Numbered from the stretch's first letter, positions 16,101 to 25,027 are shown. The stretch: 36,067 nucleotides of DNA from Gemmatimonadota bacterium (GCA_947463135.1 CANHTA010000012.1:1-36067); one strand, 5' to 3'. Made by a program: numbers and translations. The notes: generated by a model from the letters alone, not told the origin.

Positions 16101-17330
16101 TCAGGCTTCAGCAACGATGAGCCCGGTTTGGACCGGAAAGCGGGTGGAGCGCTCGCGGCTGCGCCGGAATCCGGCCGCCTGCAGCATTTGGTGGAGCTCG
16201 TCGGCCCGCCGTGCGCGCCCTTTCCCCATCGCCATGAGATAGAACGAGAAGTAGGCGTCACCCACGGTTTCCGCCCCCCGCACGCCGGCCATCGCTTCGG
16301 CAATCAGCAGCACGCCCCCACTGGGAAGTGCGGCACGGACCCGCTTCAACAGGCGGAGCACCGAGGCATCGTCGTGGTCGAGCAAGACCCGCACTAAGGA
16401 GATCACGTCCGCCCCGGTGGGCAGCGCGTCGGCGTGGAAGTTGCCACCGTGGCAGTGCACGCGGTCGGCAAAGCCCGCCTGACTCAGCCGGGTTTTGGCC
16501 CGTGCCGCGACGGCCGGCAGGTCAAACAACCGGAGCTGCAGATGGGCGTGGCGCGCGCCAACCAAGGAGAGGAACACCCCCTCGCCGCCACCGACATCCA
16601 GCAGGCAGGAATGCCGAGACAGGTCATAGGCGTCGAGGACATCATTGGCCACCGGCGGGAGCGTATCGGCCATGATCTCCGAATAGGCCGCGACGCGGGT
16701 ATCGTCGATCTGCTGGGGGCGCGGGGCGTCGGCATACGACCAGTAGCGCGAAAGCTCCGTGCGGAAGTCCGCCCCCTGCCTCAACAGCGCGACCGGATCG
16801 CTGAGATCCTGATAGGCCAACCGATGGTGGCGAATCAACGCCAGCACGCCGGTGTTGCCAACGAGCGGGGCTCCCAGCGCCCCCAGGGCGTAGCGACCGT
16901 GCCGCCGCTTCATCAACAGGCGGAGCGACGCGGCGGCGTTTAACAACCGTTCCGTGCTGGCGCGTGACAGCTTGGCGTAGTCGGCGATTTCGTCGATCGT
17001 CCGCGCCCCCCCCGCCAGATAGGCGAAGAGGTCCAGCTCCACACAGGCCAGGAGCGTCTGGGTGTACACAAACCCGGACACCACATCAAACAGCGCCCGC
17101 GACCGGCGCAGCGTGATGGGTCTGGTCAGGGGGAAACGGGCGCTCCATCGCTGAAACCGGTCGGTCGCCACCAGCGCGTTGAACCGGTCGCGGATCCGCT
17201 CGAACCACGTGGGAGGGGGCACTACGGCATGGGCGTCGAGCCCAGTGGCGGACTGGGCGGTGTGCGCGGTCCGGGCACGATCGGGTGCCAGCGCCGGCGA
17301 AGACGTCAGGGCCTGTTCAGAAGGGTTCAC
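16101..17330 (-). CDS. crtF: Carotenoid O-methyltransferase CrtF (hydroxyneurosporene type)
   Basis: CrtF methylates the C1 hydroxyl of acyclic carotenoids with S-adenosylmethionine. The protein has an N-terminal dimerisation/winged-helix-like half (LFDVVSGFVYTQTLLACVELDLF..L) and a C-terminal SAM fold. The latter holds LLDVGGGEGVFL, an LFDLPAV acidic loop and an SLVRVLLDHDD segment, as in the O-methyltransferase family. GTG 17330 is chosen, giving 409 residues, because the predicted promoter places +1 there. Upstream in-frame codons to 17378 lie in the promoter and PpsR box. Its stop is 66 bases before bchC GTG, a gap that holds the bchC promoter, so crtF and bchC can be transcribed separately or together. 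Confidence 0.92.
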   Translation of the reverse strand: MNPSEQALTSSPALAPDRARTAHTAQSATGLDAHAVVPPPTWFERIRDRFNALVATDRFQRWSARFPLTRPITLRRSRALFDVVSGFVYTQTLLACVELDLFAYLAGGARTIDEIADYAKLSRASTERLLNAAASLRLLMKRRHGRYALGALGAPLVGNTGVLALIRHHRLAYQDLSDPVALLRQGADFRTELSRYWSYADAPRPQQIDDTRVAAYSEIMADTLPPVANDVLDAYDLSRHSCLLDVGGGEGVFLSLVGARHAHLQLRLFDLPAVAARAKTRLSQAGFADRVHCHGGNFHADALPTGADVISLVRVLLDHDDASVLRLLKRVRAALPSGGVLLIAEAMAGVRGAETVGDAYFSFYLMAMGKGRARRADELHQMLQAAGFRRSRERSTRFPVQTGLIVAEA

Positions 17331-17365
17331 GGGCCGACGATAAGCACGGGAATCGAGAGTGTCAA
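17330..17365 (-). promoter_or_regulatory. crtF promoter, start codon at predicted +1
   Basis: TTGACA (17365-17360), 17-base spacer, TATCGT (17342-17337), then GTG seven bases after the -10 end. This is the strongest sigma70-like promoter seen in the window. It implies a leaderless crtF mRNA. Confidence 0.7.
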
Positions 17366-17377
17366 GAAAAGTGTACA
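17360..17377. promoter_or_regulatory. PpsR/CrtJ-type box between crtF and bchI
   Basis: An exact TGT-N12-ACA (TGTCAAGAAAAGTGTACA) includes the crtF -35. A near-match (TGT at 17385-17387, ACG at 17400-17402) begins seven bp away and would overlap the bchI -35. Confidence 0.7.
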
Positions 17378-17394
17378 CATCAAGTGTCTAGCTC

Positions 17395-17430
17395 TTGCGA
17401 CGCTGTGCCCCCGATCCTATCGTCGGAGGT
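17395..17430 (+). promoter_or_regulatory. Probable bchI promoter
   Basis: TTGCGA (17395-17400), 17-base spacer, TATCGT (17418-17423). The -10 is identical to that of divergent crtF. The predicted +1 near 17430 leaves about 49 bases of leader before bchI. Confidence 0.5.
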
Positions 17431-17478
17431 AGTGGCGTGACCCCCAGGCGGTCCCATCATGAACCTTTTTGAATCCGC

Positions 17479-18522
17479 ATGCGACCGGTCTTTCCGTTTA
17501 GCGCAATCGTTGGACAGGACGAGATGAAGCTGGCGTTGTTGCTGGTAGCCGTCGACCCCACCATTGGGGGGGTGATGGTGTTCGGTGACCGCGGTACCGG
17601 CAAATCCACGGCGGTGCGTGCCCTCGCCGGCTTGCTCCCCCCCATGAAGGTCGTGGCGGGCTGTCGGTATGGCTGTGACCCGCAGGCCGGAAGCAGCCGG
17701 TGCGATGAATGCCTCGCCAGAGCCGCCGCCGGGCTCCCGGGCAAATCCACCACGGCCCCCGTGCCGGTGGTCGATCTCCCCTTGGGTGCCACCGAAGACC
17801 GTGTCGTTGGCGCCCTCGACCTCGAGAAGGCGCTCACCACCGGGGAAAAGGCCTTTGAGCCGGGGTTGCTGGCTCGCGCCCATCGTGGCTTCCTCTACGT
17901 TGACGAAGTCAATCTGCTGGAAGATCACTTGGTGGATTTGCTCCTCGACGCGGCCGCCACGGGGGAGAACGTGGTGGAGCGTGAGGGGGTGAGCATCCGC
18001 CACCCGTCGCGCTTCGTGTTGGTGGGGAGCGGGAACCCCGAAGAGGGGGAGTTGCGCCCACAGTTGCTCGATCGCTTCGGGCTGGCGGTGGACGTGCGCA
18101 CCCCCACGGTCATTGCCACCCGTATCGAGGTCATCAAGCGTCGCGATGCCTTCGATCGCGACCCCTCCGCTTTCCTCGCCCATTGGCAGAAGGCCGACGC
18201 CAAGGTGCGACGGCATCTGGAAAAGGCACGGACCCGGCTTGATGCCCTGGTCGTCTCGGACACGGTGCTTGAGCGTGCGGCAACGCTCTGCGCGCAGCTT
18301 GGCACCGATGGGTTGCGCGGGGAACTCACCCTGCTCCGTACTGCGCGTGCCATGGCGGCCTACGACGGGGACAGTGAGGTTACGCTATCGCATCTCCGTC
18401 GGATCGCCCCGATGGCGTTGCGTCATCGGTTGCGGCGTAATGTGCTCGACGATGCAGGGTCCACGACCCGCGTAGAGCGTGCGATTGGCGAGTTGTGGGG
18501 CGATGTCGTCGCGGCACGCTGA
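17479..18522 (+). CDS. bchI: Mg-chelatase AAA+ ATPase subunit BchI
   Basis: BchI forms a hexameric ATPase ring that, with BchD and BchH, inserts Mg2+ into protoporphyrin IX, the first committed step. The N-terminus PFSAIVGQDEMKLALLL is diagnostic. Walker A GDRGTGKS is at 36-43 and Walker B LYVDEVN around 139-145. A CRYGCDP...CDEC insertion lies between them, and the arginine-finger region is LRPQLLDRFGL. The 347-residue length is normal. ATG 17479 is 150 bases upstream-divergent from crtF GTG. The gene overlaps bchD by 20 bases. Confidence 0.97.
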   Translation: MRPVFPFSAIVGQDEMKLALLLVAVDPTIGGVMVFGDRGTGKSTAVRALAGLLPPMKVVAGCRYGCDPQAGSSRCDECLARAAAGLPGKSTTAPVPVVDLPLGATEDRVVGALDLEKALTTGEKAFEPGLLARAHRGFLYVDEVNLLEDHLVDLLLDAAATGENVVEREGVSIRHPSRFVLVGSGNPEEGELRPQLLDRFGLAVDVRTPTVIATRIEVIKRRDAFDRDPSAFLAHWQKADAKVRRHLEKARTRLDALVVSDTVLERAATLCAQLGTDGLRGELTLLRTARAMAAYDGDSEVTLSHLRRIAPMALRHRLRRNVLDDAGSTTRVERAIGELWGDVVAAR

Positions 18523-20380
18523 GCTGCCGCAGGGCCCCGCGCTCGCCGCGCTGCTGCTGGCGGTTGATGCGCGCGGGCTCGGCGGCGCGGTGTTGGATCA
18601 TCCGCTGCACGAGCAGGCCCGCGCGTTCACACACATCGTGCAGCAGGCGCTGCCGGTTGGTGCGCCCAGCCGGCGTGTGCCGTCGAGCGTCACGCCGGAC
18701 CGTCTTTATGGGGGAGTCGATCTGGCGGCCACCCTCGCGACGGGAGCGTTAGTCGCGGAGCGCGGCGTGCTGGCCGCAGCGGACGGCGGGGTGCTCACCG
18801 TGCCCATGGCCGAACGCTTATCCACAGCGGCACGCACCGCCTTGTGCGAGGTGCTCGATCATGGCGAGGTACAGGTTGCACGCGATGGCATCGGTGCACG
18901 GCATGCGGCACGCGTGTGTGTGGTGGTGATGGATGAGTCGGTCGATGATGAGATCGTGCATGAGGCGCTGCGCGACCGCTTGGCCTTTACGGTGCGCCTG
19001 CGTGGCGGTGCGACTGACGCGCTGTTGGCGGAGCCCGATGCGCACGCGCTGGCGTGGTGGGGGCAATGCGCACGCGACGCGCGCCATCGGCTCATGTCGG
19101 TGAGCATTGATGAATCGTGGATCGTGGCGCTCTGTGAAACGGCGGACGCCTTCGGGATTGCGTCGGTTCGGGCGCCGCTCTTGGCCTTGCGCTGCGCGCG
19201 TGCGCACGCGGCGCTTCAGGGCCGGTTGATGATCATCGAAGCGGACGCGGAGGTGGCTGCCGCGCTGGTGTTGGCGCCGCGCGCCACGCGGTTACCTCCG
19301 CCACCGGAACCTCCCCCGGAGCATGAGCCCGAAGATGGCGAGCAGGCCGACAGCCCGCCGCCGCCGCCTGAACCACCGCCGATGAATGGTGAGCCAACGT
19401 CGGACGCCGACGGCTCAGCGCCGGACACCGAGGCGCCGCACGATGATCGCCCGGCTCCGGCCGTGGATCAGATGGACCTCTTGCGGGACGCCGTCACGTC
19501 GGCGCTGCCGCCCGGGCTGTTGGCCCACCTGTTGGAGCGGGCCAATGGCGGTGCGATGCAGGGCCGGGTAGGCGCCGAACAGGCGAACATGCTGCGCGGT
19601 CGTCCGCGCGGGGCACGAACCGGGCTGCCGCGTGGTGGCGCACGGTTGCATCTCCTGGAAACCTTGCGGGCGGCGGCACCGTGGCAACGCGGACGGCGTC
19701 AACCGTTGGTCACCACGGCGGCCACGGCCCCGGCGGTGGCGCGGCCGCGCGTGAGTATCCGTCGCGAAGATTTTCGGATCCGTCGCTTCATCGAGAAAAC
19801 CGGCACTACCGTGCTCTTTGTGGTGGATGCGTCGGGCTCGTCTGCGTTACATCGATTGGCCGAAGCCAAGGGGGCCGTTGAACTGCTGCTCGCCGAGAGC
19901 TACTCGCGACGTGATCGCGTCAGCCTCCTGGCTTTCCGGGGATCGGGCACCGAGCTGCTCCTGCCGCCAACGCGCGCGCTCGCACGCGCGAAGAAAGTGC
20001 TGGCTGCGTTGCCGGGCGGTGGCGGTACCCCGTTAGCGCATGCCCTTGATGCGGCGCTTGAGCAGGCGATGGGTACGAAACGGTCGGGGAGTGCTCCACT
20101 GGTGGTGATGCTCACCGACGGTCGCGCCAACATTGCGCGTGACGGCACCCCAGGACGTCCGGGGGCGGAGCGCGATGCATTGCTCGCGGGGGCGCGTTTC
20201 GCGCAGCAGCAGATCCCGGCGTTGTTTGTGGATACGTCAACGCGTGGCGAACCGGTCGCGCGTCGGATCGCAGACGCGATGCGTGCGCGATATGTGCTGT
20301 TGCCGGCGGCGAATGCGAAGGCGTTGGGCGGACTGGTGCGCACGGCCATGCAGCTGGCAGACGGAGGGGAGCGTGCATAA
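18503..20380 (+). CDS. bchD: Mg-chelatase subunit BchD
   Basis: BchD is the scaffold subunit of Mg-chelatase. The 625-residue protein has a degenerate AAA-like N-terminal half, a Pro/Glu-rich linker at about residues 264-297 and a C-terminal von Willebrand A domain. The metal-ion site is Asp442-x-Ser444-x-Ser446 (DASGSS), with VVMLTDGRANIA later. The nucleotide motifs of BchI are not conserved here, as is usual. ATG 18503 is preferred (MSSRHAELPQGP...). GTG 18479 is also in frame, and both lie within bchI, indicating coupling. Confidence 0.95.
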   Translation: MSSRHAELPQGPALAALLLAVDARGLGGAVLDHPLHEQARAFTHIVQQALPVGAPSRRVPSSVTPDRLYGGVDLAATLATGALVAERGVLAAADGGVLTVPMAERLSTAARTALCEVLDHGEVQVARDGIGARHAARVCVVVMDESVDDEIVHEALRDRLAFTVRLRGGATDALLAEPDAHALAWWGQCARDARHRLMSVSIDESWIVALCETADAFGIASVRAPLLALRCARAHAALQGRLMIIEADAEVAAALVLAPRATRLPPPPEPPPEHEPEDGEQADSPPPPPEPPPMNGEPTSDADGSAPDTEAPHDDRPAPAVDQMDLLRDAVTSALPPGLLAHLLERANGGAMQGRVGAEQANMLRGRPRGARTGLPRGGARLHLLETLRAAAPWQRGRRQPLVTTAATAPAVARPRVSIRREDFRIRRFIEKTGTTVLFVVDASGSSALHRLAEAKGAVELLLAESYSRRDRVSLLAFRGSGTELLLPPTRALARAKKVLAALPGGGGTPLAHALDAALEQAMGTKRSGSAPLVVMLTDGRANIARDGTPGRPGAERDALLAGARFAQQQIPALFVDTSTRGEPVARRIADAMRARYVLLPAANAKALGGLVRTAMQLADGGERA

Positions 20381-21245
20381 CACGCCACTGGTGCACCGCA
20401 CGATCTGGCCGTGGCGGGCGCTGGTGCGCGTCCGACATCCGTCGCGGCTGCATGACACCGACATCGCCACACGTGAGACCTCACTGCGTGTGGCGCTGCG
20501 CTCGCTGATGGTGGTGGTGTGTTTCTGGTGGAGCGCCACCGGTATCATCTTTGCCCTCGAGCGGTCGCCCACCACGCGCCTGCTGGGCTTGGTGCTCGCC
20601 AGCGCGCTGGCGGTGTGGGGGGCGTGGTTGCTGTATCTCGAACGCGATCATGGAACCGCGTCCGGCGCACGCCGCACGTTTCTTGGTGCCGCGTTTTTGT
20701 GGACGTGGGTGCAGGTGGCGTTCTACGGCGGATGGCTGGTAGGGCCTGCGGCGTTGATGGTGCCGGTTCCGGCGGAGGCACCAAGTTGGGGGTTAGCGGT
20801 GCGCGCCGTTCTTGCCATGTTCTGGTATCAGCTCGCCATGCTGGCGGTGCTGGCCATTACCGGTATCCTCACGGCACGGCGCGCCAATCGCGCCGGCTGG
20901 TGGGCACTCATCCTTTTTTGGGTGACGCATCAAGCGGCCAGCATCAACATTTTCCTGGGCGTCGAAAACCCCGGACGCGGCTTCTTTCCGGAACCACTCA
21001 CCTATCTCGAGTCGTACTTCGGCCCCACGCGCAATAGCTGGGTGTTGCCGGTGTCCGTGGCGCTGTTGTTGGCCTTCACGCTGCGCACCATTCTGCATGC
21101 CCTGCGCGACCGGTCTCCACTGCGTCGCCAAGGCATGATGCTGCTCTCGGTGCTTGGGGTACTGGGGGTGCTCGAACTGGCGGTGCTTGGCATGCCCGTT
21201 TCGCTTCCCTTATGGGACGCGTTCCTGGCGCTCCGCGGCTACTGA
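20373..21245 (+). CDS. puhE: Photosynthetic complex assembly protein PuhE (DUF3623 type)
   Basis: This 290-residue polytopic protein has about seven to eight hydrophobic helices and carries the family text FWWSATGIIFALE near residue 50 and WVTHQAASINIFLG...PGRGFFPEPLTYLESYF in the middle. PuhE affects reaction-centre/pigment assembly in purple bacteria. GTG 20373 overlaps the bchD end by eight bases, with GGAGGGGA immediately upstream. In most purple bacteria puhE lies near acsF and puhC; here it follows bchID, where bchO is often found. It is the last photosynthesis gene before the unrelated flank. Confidence 0.93.
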   Translation: MHNTPLVHRTIWPWRALVRVRHPSRLHDTDIATRETSLRVALRSLMVVVCFWWSATGIIFALERSPTTRLLGLVLASALAVWGAWLLYLERDHGTASGARRTFLGAAFLWTWVQVAFYGGWLVGPAALMVPVPAEAPSWGLAVRAVLAMFWYQLAMLAVLAITGILTARRANRAGWWALILFWVTHQAASINIFLGVENPGRGFFPEPLTYLESYFGPTRNSWVLPVSVALLLAFTLRTILHALRDRSPLRRQGMMLLSVLGVLGVLELAVLGMPVSLPLWDAFLALRGY

Positions 21246-21266
21246 GTAGCGCGCGACGCGTTACTC
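21244..21266. terminator. Hairpin spanning the two convergent stop codons (puhE / permease 4)
   Basis: The arms 21244-21253 and 21257-21266 pair over ten positions (one G-T) around a three-base loop. The hairpin includes both the puhE TGA and the opposing TAA. No T-run follows on either strand, so termination is only a guess. Confidence 0.35.
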
Positions 21267-22508
21267 GTAGCGCAATGCCTCGATGGGGTCCAGCTTGGCC
21301 GCGCGGCGTGCCGGCACGAGTCCAAAAATGATGCCGATGCCCACCGACATGACAACGGCAATGATCGTCAGCGACACCGGTACCGGTGCGGAAATGTTGA
21401 GGGCCACCGACGCGACACGGCCCAGCACGAGGCCCACCAGCATCCCGAGCAGGCCACCAATACCGGTGAGCGTACAGGCCTCAATGAGGAACTGCAGCAA
21501 AATGTCCCGGCGCGTCGCGCCCAGCGCTTTCCGGACGCCGATTTCCCGTGTGCGACTGGTGACGGACACCGTCATAATGGCCATGACGCCGATGCCCCCC
21601 ACCAACAGCGCCACCCCCGAGAGCACGATCATCACCAAGAAGAACACATCGGTAATGCCGTTGAAGGTGTCGAGGATTTGATCTTGCGTGACGAGATCGA
21701 AACTGTTGCCTGCTCCCGGTCGCAGGCCGCGCATTTCGCGAAGCGCCATCACCGCCGCGCCCTGCGCATCTGACACACTCACCCCGGCACGCGGCTTCAC
21801 GGGAATCCACAGCGCGTTGGTTTTGTCGATCGCGTAGCCGCGTTCCATGAACTTGTAGGGCACGACCGCGCCCACCGCTTGTCCCGGTGGCGCAAAGATA
21901 TTCCCGGGTTCCTCCCACAGTCCAATAACGATTAACGGGCGGCCGCCAATCTGGACCTGTCGGCCCAACATGCGCTCGCGGCCGAACAGTTTGCGGGCGG
22001 TGACGTTTTGCAGCACCACCACCGGGGCACCGGCATTCAGCTCGTTGCGGGTGAACCACCGCCCCTCCACCAGCTCGCCCCCCTGAATGCGGGTAAACCC
22101 GTCATCAGCGCCGAAAATGGCCATCGACTGCGAGCGCACGCCATTGGACTCAATACGCGCGAGCGTCTGCGCCCAGAGCGAGGCGTAGGCAATCTCGGGA
22201 AGGCGCCGCAGGCGGTCAGCCTCTGCCGGCGACAGATCCGGCCGGATGCGCACGTCCTTCGGCAGATTGTCCGGATTGAGCGGGGTCTGCGAGAACTTCT
22301 TGAGCACGTAGAACGTGGTCGGTCCCGCCACTTCAATGGTCGTGACAATCTGCGATCGTATCCCCTCCACGATCGCCGCCATGGCCATGACGGTTGCCAC
22401 GCCAATCACCACACCAAGAATGGTGAGTGATGAGCGCAGCGTGTTCACGCGGATCGCGTCGAAGGCAATGAGGAGATTCTCCCGAAAGGCACCGACGCGA
22501 CGACTCAT
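21261..22508 (-). CDS. FtsX/MacB-type ABC permease, type B, copy 2
   Basis: This 415-residue permease has an N-terminal helix (LTILGVVIGVATVMAMAAIV), a large periplasmic MacB_PCD domain (about residues 45-280) and three C-terminal helices of the FtsX domain. The signature SVTSRTREIGVRKALGATRRDIL precedes the first of the last two helices, and the end reads PARRAAKLDPIEALRYE. It most resembles the permease encoded at 23767-25023 (TTF.V, LTI.GV.IGV text). MacB-like systems couple ATP hydrolysis to conformational change across the periplasm rather than to transport through the membrane. Last gene of the operon; ATG 22508 is four bases from the preceding stop. Confidence 0.92.
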   Translation of the reverse strand: MSRRVGAFRENLLIAFDAIRVNTLRSSLTILGVVIGVATVMAMAAIVEGIRSQIVTTIEVAGPTTFYVLKKFSQTPLNPDNLPKDVRIRPDLSPAEADRLRRLPEIAYASLWAQTLARIESNGVRSQSMAIFGADDGFTRIQGGELVEGRWFTRNELNAGAPVVVLQNVTARKLFGRERMLGRQVQIGGRPLIVIGLWEEPGNIFAPPGQAVGAVVPYKFMERGYAIDKTNALWIPVKPRAGVSVSDAQGAAVMALREMRGLRPGAGNSFDLVTQDQILDTFNGITDVFFLVMIVLSGVALLVGGIGVMAIMTVSVTSRTREIGVRKALGATRRDILLQFLIEACTLTGIGGLLGMLVGLVLGRVASVALNISAPVPVSLTIIAVVMSVGIGIIFGLVPARRAAKLDPIEALRYE

Positions 22509-22511
22509 GGC

Positions 22512-23756
22512 TTACACTTCGGCGCGCATGGCGGTGATGGGATCGAGCTTGGCCGCACGCGATGCGGGGTACACGCCGAAGAGCACGCCCACACCGGCGC
22601 CAAGGGACAACGCCAGTGCCACACTCCACGGCGAGACCGTGGCGGGGAGTGGCGAGAACGCCGCGATAGCGGTGGCCAGCCCCCATCCTGCAACGACACC
22701 AATCAGTCCACCGCAGACAGCCAACGTCACCGCTTCGGCGAGGAACTGCCGCCGCACGTCGGCGGCGGTGGCACCCACCGCCTTTCGGAGGCCGATCTCG
22801 TGCGTACGCTCGGTGACGCCCATCAACATGATATTCATGATGACGATGCCACCCACCAGAATGCCGATGGCCACCACCGCGGGCACCACGGCAAAGAGCA
22901 CCTGCGTGAGCTGTTTCCAGAAGTCGACCAGCGCATCGGCGGTGCCCACGTCAAAGTTGTCGCGCTCCGACGGTCGCAGCCGACGCGCCAGTCGCATTGC
23001 CTCCTGCGCGCGCGCCATGGCAGGGCCCACCTGCTGGGCCTCCCCCATTTTCACGGAGATCGTGGTGTTCCGCCGTCGCCCATAAATGGCTTCGAACGCG
23101 GAGATGGGCAGCAGGACAAAGCCGTCAAACGATTGCCCAAGCACTCGGCCTTTTCGCGCCACCACCCCCACGATGGTGTAGCGCTGCCCCATCACGCGCA
23201 CCTCTTGGTCGATGGCGGTGGCCCCCTGGAAGAGATTCTGCGCGACATCGGCTCCGATCACCATGACATGGCGCCGCTCGCGGACATCGGTATCACTGAG
23301 CGGGCGTCCCTCGGTGAAGCGATAGTCCTGCACAACCTGGTAGCCGGCGGTGACGCCGAAGATCAAGACGCTGCCAAGGGTGCGGTTGCGCCACACGACA
23401 TCGGCTTGCGGCGTGGGCCACCCTGATTGCAGCGCAATTGCCACGGCGTCGGGGAGCGCGTCGCGCACCGCGTCGGCATCGCGTTCGTCCACGCGCGGGC
23501 GGCGCTGCAGCATACGGAACTGCTCGTCGCTGAAGAGCCCGAGACTGATGGGTAAGCGTCGCACCTGGAAGGTGTTCATCCCGATCATGGCATCGGCGAT
23601 GTTCTCCTTCACATAGGCGTTCATCCCCTGAATGATGGCCACTACGGCCACCAGAAACCCGACCGACACCACAATCCCGAGTAGCGTGAACGCCGTGCGC
23701 ATGGGGTTCACGCGAAGCTGTAGCAAGGACAGCCGGATGATGTCGGAGAAGCGCAT
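22512..23756 (-). CDS. FtsX/MacB-type ABC permease, type A, copy 2
   Basis: The 414-residue protein shares the MacB layout: one N-terminal helix (AFTLLGIVVSVGFLVAVVAII), a periplasmic domain and three C-terminal helices. It carries the VTERTHEIGLRKAVGATAADVRRQFL motif and a YPASRAAKLDPITAMRAE end. It resembles the permease at 25028-26269 more than its direct neighbours: AFTLLG, YV.E..A...IG.NTF..RR and SPMPA-type C-terminal text recur. Start ATG 23756 is chosen over in-frame codons reaching into the preceding gene. Expected to work with a type B partner and the upstream ATPase. Confidence 0.92.
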   Translation of the reverse strand: MRFSDIIRLSLLQLRVNPMRTAFTLLGIVVSVGFLVAVVAIIQGMNAYVKENIADAMIGMNTFQVRRLPISLGLFSDEQFRMLQRRPRVDERDADAVRDALPDAVAIALQSGWPTPQADVVWRNRTLGSVLIFGVTAGYQVVQDYRFTEGRPLSDTDVRERRHVMVIGADVAQNLFQGATAIDQEVRVMGQRYTIVGVVARKGRVLGQSFDGFVLLPISAFEAIYGRRRNTTISVKMGEAQQVGPAMARAQEAMRLARRLRPSERDNFDVGTADALVDFWKQLTQVLFAVVPAVVAIGILVGGIVIMNIMLMGVTERTHEIGLRKAVGATAADVRRQFLAEAVTLAVCGGLIGVVAGWGLATAIAAFSPLPATVSPWSVALALSLGAGVGVLFGVYPASRAAKLDPITAMRAEV

Positions 23757-23766
23757 GGTGACCGGC

Positions 23767-25023
23767 TTACTCGTGCCGGAGTGCCTCGACCGGATCAAGC
23801 TTCGAGGCGCGCATGGCGGGAAGCATGCCAAACGCAACGCCGGTTACGGCACTCGCGATCAAGGCGGTGGCCACAATGCTGGCCGGTAACGTGGCGGGGA
23901 TGGAGGTATTGGTGCGGATGACCCAGGCGAGCAGGGCACCGATCGCGAGGCCGAGCAGGGCGCCGATGCTGGTCATGGTGGCGGCCTCCACGAGAAACTG
24001 CCAGCGAATGGTACCGGAGGTGGCACCGAGTGCTTTACGGACGCCGATTTCCCGTGTCCGCTCGGTTACGGAGATCATCATAATCGCGACGACCCCGACG
24101 CCACCAACCAGCAGCGCCACCGCCGACAACGCCAAGCCTACGGCAAAGATCGCGCCGAATAGCTGATCGAAGGTTTCCATGATGCGGTCCTGCTCAACCA
24201 GATAGAAATCGTTCCGGTCGCCCGGACGCAGGCCGCGTCGGGCCCGCATCGCCGCCATCACCTCATCCATCACCTCACCCTGACTGGCATCCACACGTGG
24301 CCGCACGAGCAGCGTGAGTCCTCCCTTGAACACGTCAAGCTGTCGCACGGCACTCAGGAGCGGGACGATGGCTCGCGGGGTATCCGGGCCCTTCCCCTCA
24401 AGAGACTTGAGAAAGCCGGCCTTCGGTGCGTAGATGCCAATGACGGTAAACTGCCGCCCGTTAATCGTGATTTGCTTGCCGATGGCTTCGGAATCGCCGA
24501 ACAGCTGTGACTTCAGGGTGTCGTTGACCAACACGACCGGCGTGCCGCCCTCGTACTCGGTGCGCGTAAAATTGCGGCCGGGGAAGATGTCCGACGCATC
24601 AACCTGCGGCCATTCCACGCTGTACGCATCAAAGCCGACGTTATCAACGCGACTGTTGCGGTAGCCGAAGTTGCCCTGACCGCCCAGCACGCCAATGGCA
24701 CCTTCCACGCCGGCAATGCGCTTCACCATGTCCCATTCGGCAAACGAAATGGCGGGATTCCGGCGGTCGGGGCACTTCTCGTCGGTGCCGTCGCAGGCAT
24801 TGATGCCACTGCCGCGACGCTGCACCAGGAAGGTGGTGGCGCCGATCTCCTCGAGATCTTTCTGAAATGACGCGCGGATGCCCGTGACCACGGCGCCCAT
24901 GGCCACCACCACGAAGACGCCGATGGCCACCCCGGCAATGGTGAGCGCAGCGCGCACCTTATTGGAGCGAATGGACTCGAGCGCCATACCAACGCCTTCC
25001 AACACCAAGAGGAACTTGTTCAT
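23767..25023 (-). CDS. FtsX/MacB-type ABC permease, type B, copy 1
   Basis: 418 residues from ATG 25023, which has GGAG eight to eleven bases upstream; the frame continues to 25149 but only inside the preceding gene. It starts MNKFLLVLEGVGMALESIRSNKVRAALTI, followed by an N-terminal helix, the periplasmic MacB_PCD domain with a short CDGTDEKCPD insertion (two cysteines that might pair), and three C-terminal helices. The SVTERTREIGVRKALGATSGTIRWQF motif and ASKLDPVEALRHE end are typical. Second permease of the four. Confidence 0.92.
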   Translation of the reverse strand: MNKFLLVLEGVGMALESIRSNKVRAALTIAGVAIGVFVVVAMGAVVTGIRASFQKDLEEIGATTFLVQRRGSGINACDGTDEKCPDRRNPAISFAEWDMVKRIAGVEGAIGVLGGQGNFGYRNSRVDNVGFDAYSVEWPQVDASDIFPGRNFTRTEYEGGTPVVLVNDTLKSQLFGDSEAIGKQITINGRQFTVIGIYAPKAGFLKSLEGKGPDTPRAIVPLLSAVRQLDVFKGGLTLLVRPRVDASQGEVMDEVMAAMRARRGLRPGDRNDFYLVEQDRIMETFDQLFGAIFAVGLALSAVALLVGGVGVVAIMMISVTERTREIGVRKALGATSGTIRWQFLVEAATMTSIGALLGLAIGALLAWVIRTNTSIPATLPASIVATALIASAVTGVAFGMLPAMRASKLDPVEALRHE

Positions 25024-25027
25024 CCCA

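Noticed and set aside
16101-17378. 425-residue CrtF starting at ATG 17378
   Set aside because: That start and the next 15 codons lie in the TTGACA/TATCGT promoter and PpsR box, so they should not be transcribed from it.
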